From: Lycium barbarum
Taxonomy: Eukaryota > Streptophyta > Magnoliopsida > Solanales > Solanaceae
DNA: 64,000 bases
Assembly (NCBI RefSeq): GCF_019175385.1
Contig: NC_083344.1
Coordinates: forward strand, 4,378,965-4,442,964
Direction of reading: 5' to 3'
Shown here: in pieces, positions 11,306-22,687 of the stretch
How positions within the stretch are numbered: position 1 is the stretch's first letter
Layout: the number at the start of each line of letters is the position of its first letter
Notes under the pieces: generated by a model
What the model was told of the DNA's origin: nothing
The model's database searches: none
Seen by the model: only the letters and a program-made list of their open reading frames with translations
Program-made: the position numbers and the translations under genes

Positions 11306-11861
11306 AATGTGGCGCCATGCGAATTTGGTTATAGCCGGATGAACCATCCATGAAAGACATTACTTTATAACCAGTGGTAGCATCAATGTGGTAGCATCAA
11401 TCATCAACTCTGGGATGGGAAGCAGAAAATCATTTTTAGGGCATGCATTGTTAAGATCCCTAAAGTCAACACAAACTCGAATTTGGCCAGTCTTCTTCTT
11501 CACGGGAACGATACTTGAAATCCATGTAGGGTATTTAACTTCACGAATAAAGCCAGCTTCAATGAGTTTGTTGACTTCATTTTCGATCGAAGGAACCAAA
11601 TCTGGTCTGAAATGCCTTTGGGCCTGCTTAACAGGACGGGCATCATTCTTTACTGCTAGATGATGGACTGCTACTTTGGGATCTAATCCAGGCATCACTT
11701 TATAACTCCAAGAAAAAACATCCCTATATTCTTTGAGTATTCCCATGTAAGTGTCTTCTTCATCAGTTGTTAGAAAAGGACTTAGGTAGGTAGGCCTTGG
11801 GTCTTCATCAGTACTAAGATTAACTTCTTTCAAAGAGTCTACTGTGGCTTTCACCCCTTCT
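11306..11861 (-). pseudogene. Element B reverse transcriptase, N-terminal half
   Basis: On the - strand the fragment reads EGVKATVDSLKEVNL, EYRDVFSWSYKVMPGLDP, VKQAQRHFRPDL, LIEAGFIREVKYPTWIS, RVCVDFRDLNNACPK and PIPELMIDATT. This is the palm/fingers region of a Ty3/gypsy RT, including the first catalytic Asp region. A short duplication/frameshift near 11385 follows. The next motif, FMDGSSGYNQIRMAP, is in another frame and ends where element A's LTR begins. The YxDD box and everything after it are missing. Confidence 0.88.
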
Positions 11862-12259
11862 TCAAAGAGTTAGCTTTCTTCAAAATGCAAATATTCTTAA
11901 ATGAGGATGCAAAGGTAGCTTGTGCTGAACGGTGGACGTCGTTCCACTCGTCATGAAATTTTGATCGCAACAGTGGACACGAATTTATCTTCTCAACCAA
12001 GGGCTGTGAGCATAATTCTTTCAAATCCAACTATTTACATATTCTTATCACTAACAGTTGTTTTAGCTCGTGGCATTTCTCGATGGATCAAGTGCACATA
12101 ATCATGGATTTAACCTTCTTCAAAGTGGATACTGACATTGGACACCTGTTATTGGTTTGAATTCCTCAACTTTGTCATCACTTTGTACATATTTATTTAT
12201 TTCAAGTCGCTAACAAGTTCTTTTAGAATGTGGTATTTTAATAAGATAACGAGATTGAA

Positions 12260-12554
12260 ATCTTGCGTCGTATATTAAATTGTGGGGATAATTATGGATT
12301 TAACTTCCCTCACAAACGGGACACGGGTGTGGATATAAATGTGGATACCTTTCTACAATACTATTTTTTTTAAGTGGACGTGGATTTACATTTACATTGT
12401 GGATGTGGACGTGGAAGTAGAAGTAGATTTATATCGTGGAAAGAAATGTGGATCCATATTGAACATTGTGGACGTGGAAGTGGATTTATTTTTAAAGTGT
12501 GTGAAAGTGGAGGTGGATTTATTCTCTTGCACCGTAGAAGTGGATGGGGATTCA
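12260..12554 (+). repeat. GTGGA-rich degenerate repeat before array 1
   Basis: Degenerate GTGGAT / GTGGACGTGGAAGT units precede each 41-bp array (also about 18505-18739, 20545-20776 and 23240-23474). The stretch is open in two frames, which explains the VDVEVDL-type readings. It is not a recognisable protein. Confidence 0.7.
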
Positions 12555-14068
12555 AATTTCAGTTCAGGCACCCACCTCCGAATGCGGGTATTTTATATTT
12601 CAGTTCAGGCACCCACCTCCGAATGCGGGTATTTTATATTTCAGTTCAGGCACCCACCTCCGAATGCGGGTATTTTATATTTCAGTTCAGGCGCCCACCT
12701 CCGAATGCGGGTATTTTATATTTCAGTTCAGGCACCCACCTCCGAATGCGGGTATTCTATATTTCAGTTCAGGCACCCACCTCCGAATGCGGGTATTCTA
12801 TATTTCAGTTCAGGCGCCCACCTCCGAATGCGGGTATTCTATATTTCAGTTCAGGCGCCCACCTCCGAATGCGGGTATTTTATATTTCAGTTCAGGCGCC
12901 CACCTCCGAATGCGGGTATTTTATATTTCAGTTCAGGCACCCACCTCCGAATGCGGGTATTTTATATTTCAGTTCAGGCGCCCACCTCCGAATGCGGGTA
13001 TCTTATATTTCAGTTCAGGCGCCCACCTCCGAATGCGGGTATTTTATATTTCAGTTCAGGCACCCACCTCCGAATGCGGGTATTTTATATTTCAGTTCAG
13101 GCACCCACCTCCGAATGCGGGTATTTTATATTTCAGTTCAGGCGCCCACCTCCGAATGTTGGTATCTTATATTTCAATTCAGGCACCCACCTCCGAATGC
13201 GGGTATTTTATATTTCAGTTCAGGCACCCACCTCCGAATGCGGGTATTTTATATTTCAATTCAGGCGCCCACCTCCGAATGCGGGTATCTTATATTTCAG
13301 TTTAGGCGCCCACCTCCGAATGCGGGTATTTTATATATCAATTCAGGCGCCCACCTCCGAATGCGGGTATTCTATATTTCAGTTCAGGCGCCCAACTCCG
13401 AATGCGGGTATTCTATATTTCAGTTCAGGCGCCCACCTCCGAATGCGGGTATTTTATATTTCAGTTCAGGCGCCCACCTCCGAATGCGGGTATTTTATAT
13501 TTCAGTTCAGGCACCCACCTCCGAATGCGGGTATTTTATATTTCAGTTCAGGCACCCACCTCCGAATGCGGGCACCCAACTTATAATGCGGGCACCCACC
13601 TTATAATGCGGGTATCTTATATTTCAGTTCAGGCACCCACCTCCGAATGCGGGTATTTTATATTTCAGTTCAGGCGCCCACCTCCGAATGCGGGTATTTT
13701 ATATTTCAGTTCAGGCGCCCACCTCCGAATGCGGGTATTTTATATTTCAGTTCAGGCGCCCACCTCCGAATGCGGGTATTCTATATTTCAGTTCAGGCGC
13801 CCACCTCCGAATGCGGGTATTCTATATTTCAGTTCAGGCGCCCACCTCCGAATGCGGGTATTTTATATTTCAGTTCAGGCGCCCACCTCCGAATGCGGGT
13901 ATTTTATATTTCAGTTCAGGCGCCCACCTCCGAATGCGGGTATTTTATATTTCAGTTCAGGCACCCACCTCCGAATGCGGGTATTCTATATTTCAGTTCA
14001 GGCACCCACCTCCGAATGCGGGTATTCTATATTTCAGTTCAGGCGCCCACCTCCGAATGCGAGTATGT
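12555..14068 (+). repeat. 41-bp tandem array 1
   Basis: About 36-37 copies of a 41-bp monomer containing GCCCACCTCCGAATGCGGGT and ATTTTATATTTCAGTTCAGG. Variants alternate GGCGCC/GGCACC and TATTTT/TATTCT/TATCTT. A variant block with CAACTTATAATG lies at 13570-13612. The monomer has no stop in any + frame, so all three frames stay open; these are not counted as genes. Confidence 0.97.
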
Positions 14069-14623
14069 TGTGGATTCAACTTTCGAAACAGGGGGTTACA
14101 AGTGTAAATTTCTCCAACCCTGTCTTATTTACACATATATTTCTTTGTTGCTAACAATTGTTTTTAGCTGGTGGCTTTTGACAATATCGAAGTTGGCATC
14201 ACACATCAACTCGTGGAACTATTTCTTCGGCAGCGAACTGGGGCAATTTGTCGGGAAGGATAATCAGACTTCCCGACACGGGTCAAGGATCTACCTCGAA
14301 CACTCGTCTCCAATCACAAGTATTCTTTTGCATTCCAGCAATTCAATTTTCAAGTTCTATCATAATACCCAGTGTCATCATAATTCAACACTGGGATAAT
14401 ATTTTGCAAAGACTCGCGCCAATCGTTAGTCATGAGGTGTCGTATTTGTCCCAGAACTACACTCGACCTGATTCTCGTGTAACCCGAGATATGTAGGCAA
14501 CTCAGAGGCCGGAGTTCGGTCATAATCCTCTCAAGTTTCCTTTAGCCGGGACAAAATAGGCTATTGAGTCAACGTCTTTGCCCGACAACTCTTTTCATCA
14601 TTACCGGGCAAAGAGGGACAAGT
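14069..14623 (+). other. Element D 3' untranslated region (first copy)
   Basis: Non-coding, and repeated after each array. It contains a module with GAACTACACTCGACCTGATT and GATATGTAGGCAACTCAGAG (14454-14510) and ends CCGGGCAAAGAGGGACAAGT, the polypurine tract just before the LTR. Confidence 0.75.
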
Positions 14624-15903
14624 TGTTGACACCCAATTTTGTCCCGCCTCTCCTCCGAAATACCTATTTACGCTTCTAATATTTTTTGGAAAATTAAAAA
14701 ATATATATTTATATTTTTACTATAATTATTAGCCTCTTATCAATACCGGCGTTTCATTATTCCATTACAGTTACTAGCCATTATTATTATTATTATTATT
14801 ATTCACAATTTTTATCATTTCGGCATTTTACCAGCTTACGCACACGCATCGCATTTTCTTTGCATAATTAAATAATAGTGTTTATTTACTGTGGATTTTC
14901 GAAATATTATTACACGGCTATTACAACGCCATTTTTTATCTGAGCACTAATAATTGCATATTTTATATTAAGTAATATTTTAACACAAGTTATTTAAATA
15001 GGTCTTTTATTTAAATGTAGTAACCCAATCAACCCATACTATTTTCGGACCAATTCATAAAATCAGCCCACATTTTAATTCATCTTAATTCCCAAGCCAC
15101 ATTTAAATACCAGCCCAATATTTTAAAATGGACCAGCCCATTACCTAAACACTTCGAAACGTCATTAATATGCGGGTATAAACTCAAGTATATTTTATAA
15201 ATAACTCTTCAAGTTTGAATCAATCGTGCATATTTTAGCTAAGCATAGATAATGAGAAATAATAAAAAGGAAAAATAAAACTCACTTCCTCTTGAATTCT
15301 ATTCATAAGCCTAGAGTTTTCTACATTGCTATATTCATATACATAATTTATCCAAAGATCAAAATTGCTAAATCTCTTCTCAAAAATTATTATTTATAGG
15401 TAAATTATCATATTTCCTACAAGTTTTATCTTGAATGGCATTTACTATACCTTCATATAAGGTTTTAGTAACCTTTTAAGTTTTATTTTAAAAATCTTCT
15501 TTTATGCAAACTATCTTTTTATAAGTTTTATTGCTAAATCGCATTTTATTTAAAGCCTTAGTGAAGATTTACAAGTTTTATTTAAAATGGCATTCAAAGT
15601 CCTCTTTTATACAAATTCTCACCTTCATTAATTAACCTAAGTTTGGTCGGATAACCGTAAGTTAACGGATCCTAAAGGGTGCCTAATCCCTTCCCTTTAG
15701 GATAATATAGAGCCCTTACCTAGAATCACACTGGTTAAGCAGACTATTAATTGAGGTTCAGTTTTAACTTTGCCTTAGTTAACCTCTAGGTGTCCTAATT
15801 CACCTTAAAAATTAATTAGGTGGCGACTCCTTAAATAAAAATAAACAGGAATCACCAATATGTCATACTCCCTATTTCGACCCGGTTAAAAAGGGGTGTG
15901 ACA
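14624..15903 (+). repeat. Element D 5' LTR, 1280 bp
   Basis: It starts TGTTGACACCCAATTTTGTC and ends GGGGTGTGACA. It carries an ATT microsatellite near 14779. The last 250 bp or so (from about 15640) align with the same region of the Ogre LTRs, while the upstream U3 part does not. It is nearly the same as 26404-27684. Confidence 0.93.
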
Positions 15904-15905
15904 GC

Positions 15906-15923
15906 TTGGCGACTCCGCTGGGG
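15906..15923 (+). other. Primer-binding site of element D (tRNA-Arg type)
   Basis: TTGGCGACTCCGCTGGGG lies two bases after the LTR. Its complement corresponds to the 3' end of plant tRNA-Arg (acceptor strand CGGAGUCG plus CCA). Ogre elements are known to use tRNA-Arg. Confidence 0.85.
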
Positions 15924-15924
15924 A

Positions 15925-16910
15925 ACTTAGGTTCTTAACCATAACAACTTAGGTTAATAGTTAATTTGTTGGATATTTGGTTTGTTTTCTTTTTTTGCCT
16001 TTATTATTGCTTTTTCCTTATATGCTTTTGGTTGTTTTTATTTTATTCCTTATGTAAATTTTCTATGTAATATGTATGTTATTGCTTTCCTTAAATTGGC
16101 ATTCCGCTCATATTTCTTCCACTCCTGGAAAACTCACACATATTCACACACTTAAAGCGGCTTCGCAGTTTGCGCCCGTGCACTACTAAATTACCCCTTT
16201 AGTTGGATTGGTCTTGTGGATTTAGTCGATCGGCGATGCAGTCGACGGCCACGGACTTTCCACTTCCAAGTTGTCCGCTTGGGGGAGCCTTGTGTCATAG
16301 GAAAACCATTCTTAGTCTACCTAGGTAGAGCGAAAACCAAAACCTTGTAAGGACATGCATCATTTTAAACCTAGGAGGCTTAATACCCTTGGAGTATTAA
16401 GTTCATTAGTCAACCTTACCAAATGTCCAAATGAGTCTATGACTCTAAGTGACACTATTCACTATTTATGTGCATTATTTGAAGGACAAATATGTGGAAT
16501 ATGTGGATCTAATACTCTATAGATAAATATTTCAAGGAAACTGACATTTTGTTGCAGGTTGCCGTGGAGCATTAAATTAATGCCGGAGGTTGAAGATAAC
16601 CAAAGGAAATTAGTGAAGTTGAAGTATTAGATATCTTAGGTTGATTTTGAGATGTATTATTGGCATGTAATAATTTTTATTCTTGCAAATTTAGTTTTAG
16701 GAAGAGTTATGGAATGATACATAAAAGACATGTTTGTCCTTCAAATGTTCGTTAGGCCTACCTCTGGCATAAAAAGGTCCCTTGCATTATAGAACGCGAT
16801 TTATTATGTGCAATAATGTATTTATGCAATATTATGTCCTTACCGTATACTGACTCGTTTTCTTTTTCTTATTTTATCTTTTTTCTTTTAAACTTATTTT
16901 CAAAATAAAA
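15925..16910 (+). other. Element D 5' leader, conserved with the Ogre leader
   Basis: Non-coding. About 16120-16440 aligns with the reverse complement of about 44250-44570 in the Ogre element, including TGGATTTAGTCGATCGGCG, CAGTCGACGGCCACGGAC and GAGCCTTGTGTCATAGGAAA. Such conservation in a non-coding leader fits a packaging or dimerisation region. The rest (16440-16910) has no recognised content. Confidence 0.75.
16379..16401 (+). other. Conserved hairpin in element D leader
   Basis: The stem CTTAATAC/GTATTAAG encloses the loop CCTTGGA. The Ogre leader has the same stem at 44282-44304 with loop CCAAGGT (- strand). Confidence 0.6.
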
Positions 16911-17336
16911 AAGGTTGACTTGTGCTGAAGGGGAACTGACGGAGTATCCATATTTCACACGATCTAAAGCCAAGAAATCAAACTCTGACTCATCACTAAT
17001 CACCTGGTTAACCAAAAGACTCGTTCTAAAATGGAGCAAATTTTGATTAATGCAACCACTTCATCTTAGTCATCTCTTAGTTTACCGATCACAAGTAATC
17101 CCACATCCTTTAATGAACCAGAAACACATTTGGAGACAATAGTTGCTGAATTAAGCCATATTGTACTTCAAAATCGGTCATTTTCTCAAACTCCACCACA
17201 TATGACTCCATTTCAGGGGGTCGTTAGACTTTGCCTATGCCAGATTTTCAAAACAAGCAAACTATTTTACCTCTTCTCGACCAGCTCATTTCAATTTAGG
17301 CAACCCACATCAGGTTCGGCCCCCCCCCTTTATTAA
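16911..17336 (+). pseudogene. Gag N-terminal remnant of element D
   Basis: One + frame near 16933-16990 reads ELTEYPYFTRSKAKKSN. This matches the gag start of the Ogre element on the - strand (ELADHPYFTRSKARAS, about 42690-42740). After this, stops and low similarity follow. A short open frame at 17130-17336 may continue the remnant but is not recognisable. It is too short and broken to act as gag, and shows that D derives from an Ogre-like parent. Confidence 0.65.
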
Positions 17337-17369
17337 AAAAAAAACACAAAACTCAAAAAGTCTTTATCA

Positions 17370-17949
17370 CGAACTACGTCTGGCCTGATTCCTTTGGGAT
17401 ACGTAGGCAACCCGAGGCGGGTTCGGCCCTTCTATTTTAAAAATTTCAATATCTTCGGTTTGTCCAAACCATTTTAATTCCTATAAGATACATAAGGATT
17501 TTTATATAAGATTTCGGTCTTCCCACTTTTTAAATTCATGTGTCTTAGTATCTTCAAACTGGGACAAAATTTTGAAATCGATCAAATCAATTTCAAAAAC
17601 TTTAATTATGAGTTCTCACTTTTCAATCGTTTAGAACCAAGTGGCTTCAGGACTGGAAACTGGGACAAATTTTTAGAAGTAGCATAAAAGTGGTCTTAAA
17701 TGTTTAACAATTTTAAATAAAAGTCCACCCATATATCGAGTCTTCATAATCATTTTACCGATTAGAGCCACTAAGTATTTCCTTTCGAAGTCATCAAATC
17801 TCATTGCTTTTATTTTCAAAATACACTTTTTTAACTGAAACTCCCCGGCAAAGCAAAATATGTGGTGAGACATCGAAGAACGAGGACGCAACCGAAACAG
17901 GGATCAACTCAAGGGCCAAGTTCCCCGGCATGCACAAGTCAATCAATTT
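17370..17949 (+). other. Element D mid region with 3'-type module
   Basis: The module GAACTACGTCTGGCCTGATT ... GGGATACGTAGGCAACCCGA ... GGGTTCGGCCC lies at 17371-17430. Several CTGGGACAAA phrases follow, resembling the sequence near the LTR start. No gene. Confidence 0.55.
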
Positions 17950-19740
17950 TCTTTTAAACTCACAATTTTTCTTTGCTGAGACAGGTTTAATTAACATGAA
18001 TATGGTGCATGTTTGACTCATCTTAAAATTTAAATTATGGACATGATCAAAGAGTTAGCTTTCTTCAAAATGCAAATATTCTTAAATGAGGATGCAAAGG
18101 TAGCTTGTGCTGAACGGTGGACGTCGTTGCACTCGTCATGAAATTTTGATCGCAACAATGGACACGAATTTATCTTCTCAACCAAGGGCTGTGAGCATAA
18201 TTCTTTCAAATCCAACTATTTACATATTCTTATCACTAACAGTTGTTTTAGCTCGTGGCATTTCTCGATGGATCAAGTGCACATAATCGTGGATTTAACC
18301 TTCTTCAAAGTGGATACTGACATTGGACACCTGTTATTGGTTTGAATTCCACAACTTTGTCATCACTTTGTACATATTTATTTATTTCAAGTCGCTAACA
18401 AGTTCTTTTAGAATGTGGTATTTTAATAAGATAACGAGATTGAAATCTTGCGTCGTATATTAAATTGTGGGGATAATTATGGATTTAACTTCCCTCACAA
18501 ACGGGACACGGGTGTGGATATAAATGTGGATACCTTTCTACAATACTATTTTTTTTAAGTGGACGTGGATTTACATTTACATTGTGGATGTGGACGTGGA
18601 AGTAGAAGTAGATTTATATCGTGGAAAGAAATGTGGATCCATATTGAACATTGTGGACGTGGAAGTGGATTTATTTTTAAAGTGTGTGAAAGTGGAGGTG
18701 GATTTATTCTCTTGCACCGTAGAAGTGGATGGGGATTCAAATTTCAGTTCCGGCACCCACCTCCGAATGCGGGTATTTTATATTTCAGTTCAGGCACCCA
18801 CCTCCGAATGGTATTTTATATTTCAGTTCAGGTGCCCACCTCCGAATACGGGTATTTTATATTTCAGTTCAGGCGCCCACCTCCGAATGCGGGTATTTTA
18901 TATTTCAGTTCAGGCACCCACCTCCGAATGCGGGTATTTTATATTTCAGTTCAGGCGCCCACCTCCGAATGCGGGTATTTTATATTTCAGTTCAGGCGCC
19001 CACCTCCGAATGCGGGTATTTTATATTTCAGTTCAGGCGCCCACCTCCGAATGCGGGTATTTTATATTTCAGTTCAGGCGCCCACCTCCGAATGCGGGTA
19101 TTCTATATTTCAGTTCAGGCGCCCACCTCCGAATGCGGGTATTTTATATTTCAGTTCAGGCGCCCACCTCCGAATGCGAGTATGTTGTGGATTCAACTTT
19201 CGAAACAGGGGGTTACAAGTGTAAATTTCTCCAACCCTGTCTTATTTACACATATATTTCTTTGTTGCTAACAATTGTTTTTAGCTGGTGGCTTTTGACA
19301 ATATCGAAGTTGGCATCACACATCAACTCGTGGAACTATTTCTTCGGCAGCGAACTGGGGCAATTTGTCGGGAAGGATAATCAGACTTCCCGACACGGGT
19401 CAAGGATCTACCTCGAACACTCGTCTCCAATCACAAGTATTCTTTTGCATTCCAGCAATTCAATTTTCAAGTTCTATCATAATACCCAGTGTCATCATAA
19501 TTCAACACTGGGATAATATTTTGCAAAGACTCGCGCCAATCGTTAGTCATGAGGTGTCGTATTTGTCCCAGAACTACACTCGACCTGATTCTCGTGTAAC
19601 CCGAGATATGTAGGCAACTCAGAGGCCGGAGTTCGGTCATAATCCTCTCAAGTTTCCTTTAGCCGGGACAAAATAGGCTATTGAGTCAACGTCTTTGCCC
19701 GACAACTCTTTTCATCATTACCGGGCAAAGAGGGACAAGT
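17950..19740 (+). repeat. Element D tail unit A
   Basis: Starts CTTTTAAACTCACAATTTTT. It contains spacer, the GTGGA-rich stretch, array 2, the 3' module and the purine tract, then LTR sequence begins at 19741. It is followed by two further copies of the same unit with different array lengths. Confidence 0.85.
18740..19183 (+). repeat. 41-bp tandem array 2 (shortest)
   Basis: About 11 copies of the 41-bp monomer, with a 3-bp deletion in one early copy (near 18810). Confidence 0.95.
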
Positions 19741-19895
19741 TGTTGACACCCAATTTTGTCCCGCCTCTCCTCCGAAATACCTATTTACGCTTCTAATATT
19801 TTTTGGAAAATTAAAAAATATATATTTATATTTTTACTATAATTATTAGCCTCTTATCAATACCGGCGTTTCATTATTCCATTACAGTTACTAGC

Positions 19896-19934
<39 letters not shown>

Positions 19935-19987
19935 CAATTTTTATCATTTCGGCATTTTACCAGCTTACGCACACGCATCGCATTTAT
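19741..19987 (+). repeat. Partial element D LTR (first 247 bp), copy 1
   Basis: Identical in layout to the start of the full LTR. It stops at ...GCATCGCATTTATCTT and joins directly to TTAAACTCACAATTTTT, the start of the next tail unit. The ATT microsatellite is longer here than in the full LTRs. Confidence 0.9.
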
Positions 19988-22435
19988 CTTTTAAACTCAC
20001 AATTTTTCTTTGCTAAGACAGGTTTAATTAACATGAATATGGTGCATGTTTGACTCATCTTAAAATTTAAATTATGGACATGATCAAAGAGTTAGCTTTC
20101 TTCAAAATGCAAATATTCTTAAATGAGGATGCAAAGGTAGCTTGTGCTGAACGGTGGACGTCGTTCCACTCGTCATGAAATTTTGATCGCAACAGTGGAC
20201 ACGAATTTATCTTCTCAACCAAGGGCTGTGAGCATAATTCTTTCAAATCCAACTATTTACATATTCTTATCACTAACAGTTGTTTTAGCTCGTGGCATTT
20301 CTCGATGGATCAAGTGCACATAATCGTGGATTTAACCTTCTTCAAAGTGGATACTGACATTGGACACCTGTTATTGGTTTGAATTCCTCAACTTTGTCAT
20401 CACTTTGTACATATTTATTTATTTCAAGTCGCTAACAAGTTCTTTTAGAATGTGGTATTTTAATAAGATAACGAGATTGAAATCTTGCGTCGTATATTAA
20501 ATTGTGGGGATAATTATGGATTTAACTTCCCTCACAAACGGGACACGGGTGTGGATATAAATGTGGATACCTTTCTACAATACTATTTTTTTTAAGTGGA
20601 CGTGGATTTACATTTACATTGTGGATGTGGACGTGGAAGTAGAAGTAGATTTATATCGTGGAAAGAAATGTGGATCCATATTGAACATTGTGGACGTGGA
20701 AGTGGATTTATTTTTAAAGTGTGTGAAAGTGGAGGTGGATTTATTCTCTTGCACCGTAGAAGTGGATGGGGATTCAAATTTCAGTTCAGGCACCCACCTC
20801 CGAATGCGGGTATTTTATATTTCAGTTCAGGCACCCACCTCCGAATGCGGGTATTTTATATTTCAGTTCAGGCACCCACCTCCGAATGCGGGTATTTTAT
20901 ATTTCAGTTCAGGCGCCCACCTCCGAATGCGGGTATTTTATATTTCAGTTCAAGCACCCACCTCCGAATGCGGGTATTCTATATTTCAGTTCAGGCACCC
21001 ACCTCCGAATGCGAGTATTCTATATTTCAGTTCAGGCGCCCACCTCCGAATGCGGGTATTTTATATTCAGTTCAGGCGCCCACCTCCGAATGCGGGTATT
21101 TTATATTTCAGTTCAGGCGCCCACCTCCGAATGCGGGTATTTTATATTTCAGTTCAGGCACCCACCTCCGAATGCGGGTATTTTATATTTCAGTTCAGGC
21201 GCCCACCTCCGAATGCGGGTATCTTATATTTCAATTCAGGCGCCCACCTCCGAATGCGGGTATTTTATATTTCAGTTCAGGCACCCACCTCCGAATGCGG
21301 GTATTTTATATTTCAGTTCAGGCACCCACCTCCGAATGCGGGTATTTTATATTTCAGTTCAGGCGCCCACCTCCGAATGCGGGTATCTTATATTTCAATT
21401 CAGGCACCCACCTCCGAATGCGGGTATTTTATATTTTAGTTCAGGCACCCACCTCCGAATGCGGGTATTTTATATTTCAATTCAGGCGCCCACCTCCGAA
21501 TGCGGGTATCTTATATTTCAGTTCAGGCGCCCACCTCCGAATGCGGGTATTTTATATTTCAGTTCAGGCGCCCACCTCCGAATGCGGGTATTCTATATTT
21601 CAGTTCAGGCGCCCACCTCCGAATGCGGGTATTCTATATTTCAGTTCAGGCGCCCACCTCCGAATGCGGGTATTTTATATTTCAGTTCAGGCGCCCACCT
21701 CCGAATGCGGGTATTTTATATTTCAGTTCAGGCGCCCACCTCCGAATGCGGGTATTTTATATTTCAGTTCAGGCACCCACCTCCGAATGCGGGTATTCTA
21801 TATTTCAGTTCAGGCACCCACCTCCGAATGCGGGTATTCTATATTTCAGTTCAGGCGCCCACCTCCGAATGCGAGTATGTTGTGGATTCAACTTTCGAAA
21901 CAGGGGGTTACAAGTGTAAATTTCTCCAACCCTGTCTTATTTACACATATATTTCTTTGTTGCTAACAATTGTTTTTAGCTGGTGGCTTTTGACAATATC
22001 GAAGTTGGCATCACACATCAACTCGTGGAACTATTTCTTCGGCAGCGAACTGGGGCAATTTGTCGGGAAGGATAATCAGACTTCCCGACACGGGTCAAGG
22101 ATCTACCTCGAACACTCGTCTCCAATCACAAGTATTCTTTTGCATTCCAGCAATTCAATTTTCAAGTTCTATCATAATACCCAGTGTCATCATAATTCAA
22201 CACTGGGATAATATTTTGCAAAGACTCGCGCCAATCGTTAGTCATGAGGTGTCGTATTTGTCCCAGAACTACACTCGACCTGATTCTCGTGTAACCCGAG
22301 ATATGTAGGCAACTCAGAGGCCGGAGTTCGGTCATAATCCTCTCAAGTTTCCTTTAGCCGGGACAAAATAGGCTATTGAGTCAACGTCTTTGCCCGACAA
22401 CTCTTTTCATCATTACCGGGCAAAGAGGGACAAGT
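19988..22435 (+). repeat. Element D tail unit B
   Basis: Same order as unit A, with array 3 (about 27 monomers). Confidence 0.85.
20777..21880 (+). repeat. 41-bp tandem array 3
   Basis: About 27 copies. One monomer near 21061 has lost a base (TATATTCAG instead of TATATTTCAG), a variant also seen twice in array 4. Confidence 0.95.
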
Positions 22436-22590
22436 TGTTGACACCCAATTTTGTCCCGCCTCTCCTCCGAAATACCTATTTACGCTTCTAATATTTTTTG
22501 GAAAATTAAAAAATATATATTTATATTTTTACTATAATTATTAGCCTCTTATCAATACCGGCGTTTCATTATTCCATTACAGTTACTAGC

Positions 22591-22632
<42 letters not shown>

Positions 22633-22687
22633 CAATTTTTATCATTTCGGCATTTTACCAGCTTACGCACACGCATCGCATTTATCT
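22436..22687 (+). repeat. Partial element D LTR (about 252 bp), copy 2
   Basis: Same start and same break point as copy 1, with a still longer ATT run. It joins tail unit C. Confidence 0.9.

Larger units (their letters stand above)
11862..14623 (+). mobile_element. Truncated upstream copy of element D tail (D')
   Basis: From TCAAAGAGTTAGC onward this matches tail unit C (from about 22785), including rare array variants, the 3' module and the purine tract before the LTR. It joins element B's RT at about 11862. The shared TCAAAGAG suggests a short-homology junction. Confidence 0.78.

Noticed and set aside
12339..14399. Long + strand reading frames of 250-415 codons, and later ones up to 688 codons, as repeat proteins
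   Set aside because: They occur in all three frames over the same 41-bp arrays, follow automatically from a stop-free 41-bp monomer, and match no protein family I know.
17673..18021. Short frames on both strands in element D
   Set aside because: Overlapping, no domain, and in non-coding internal sequence of a non-autonomous element.
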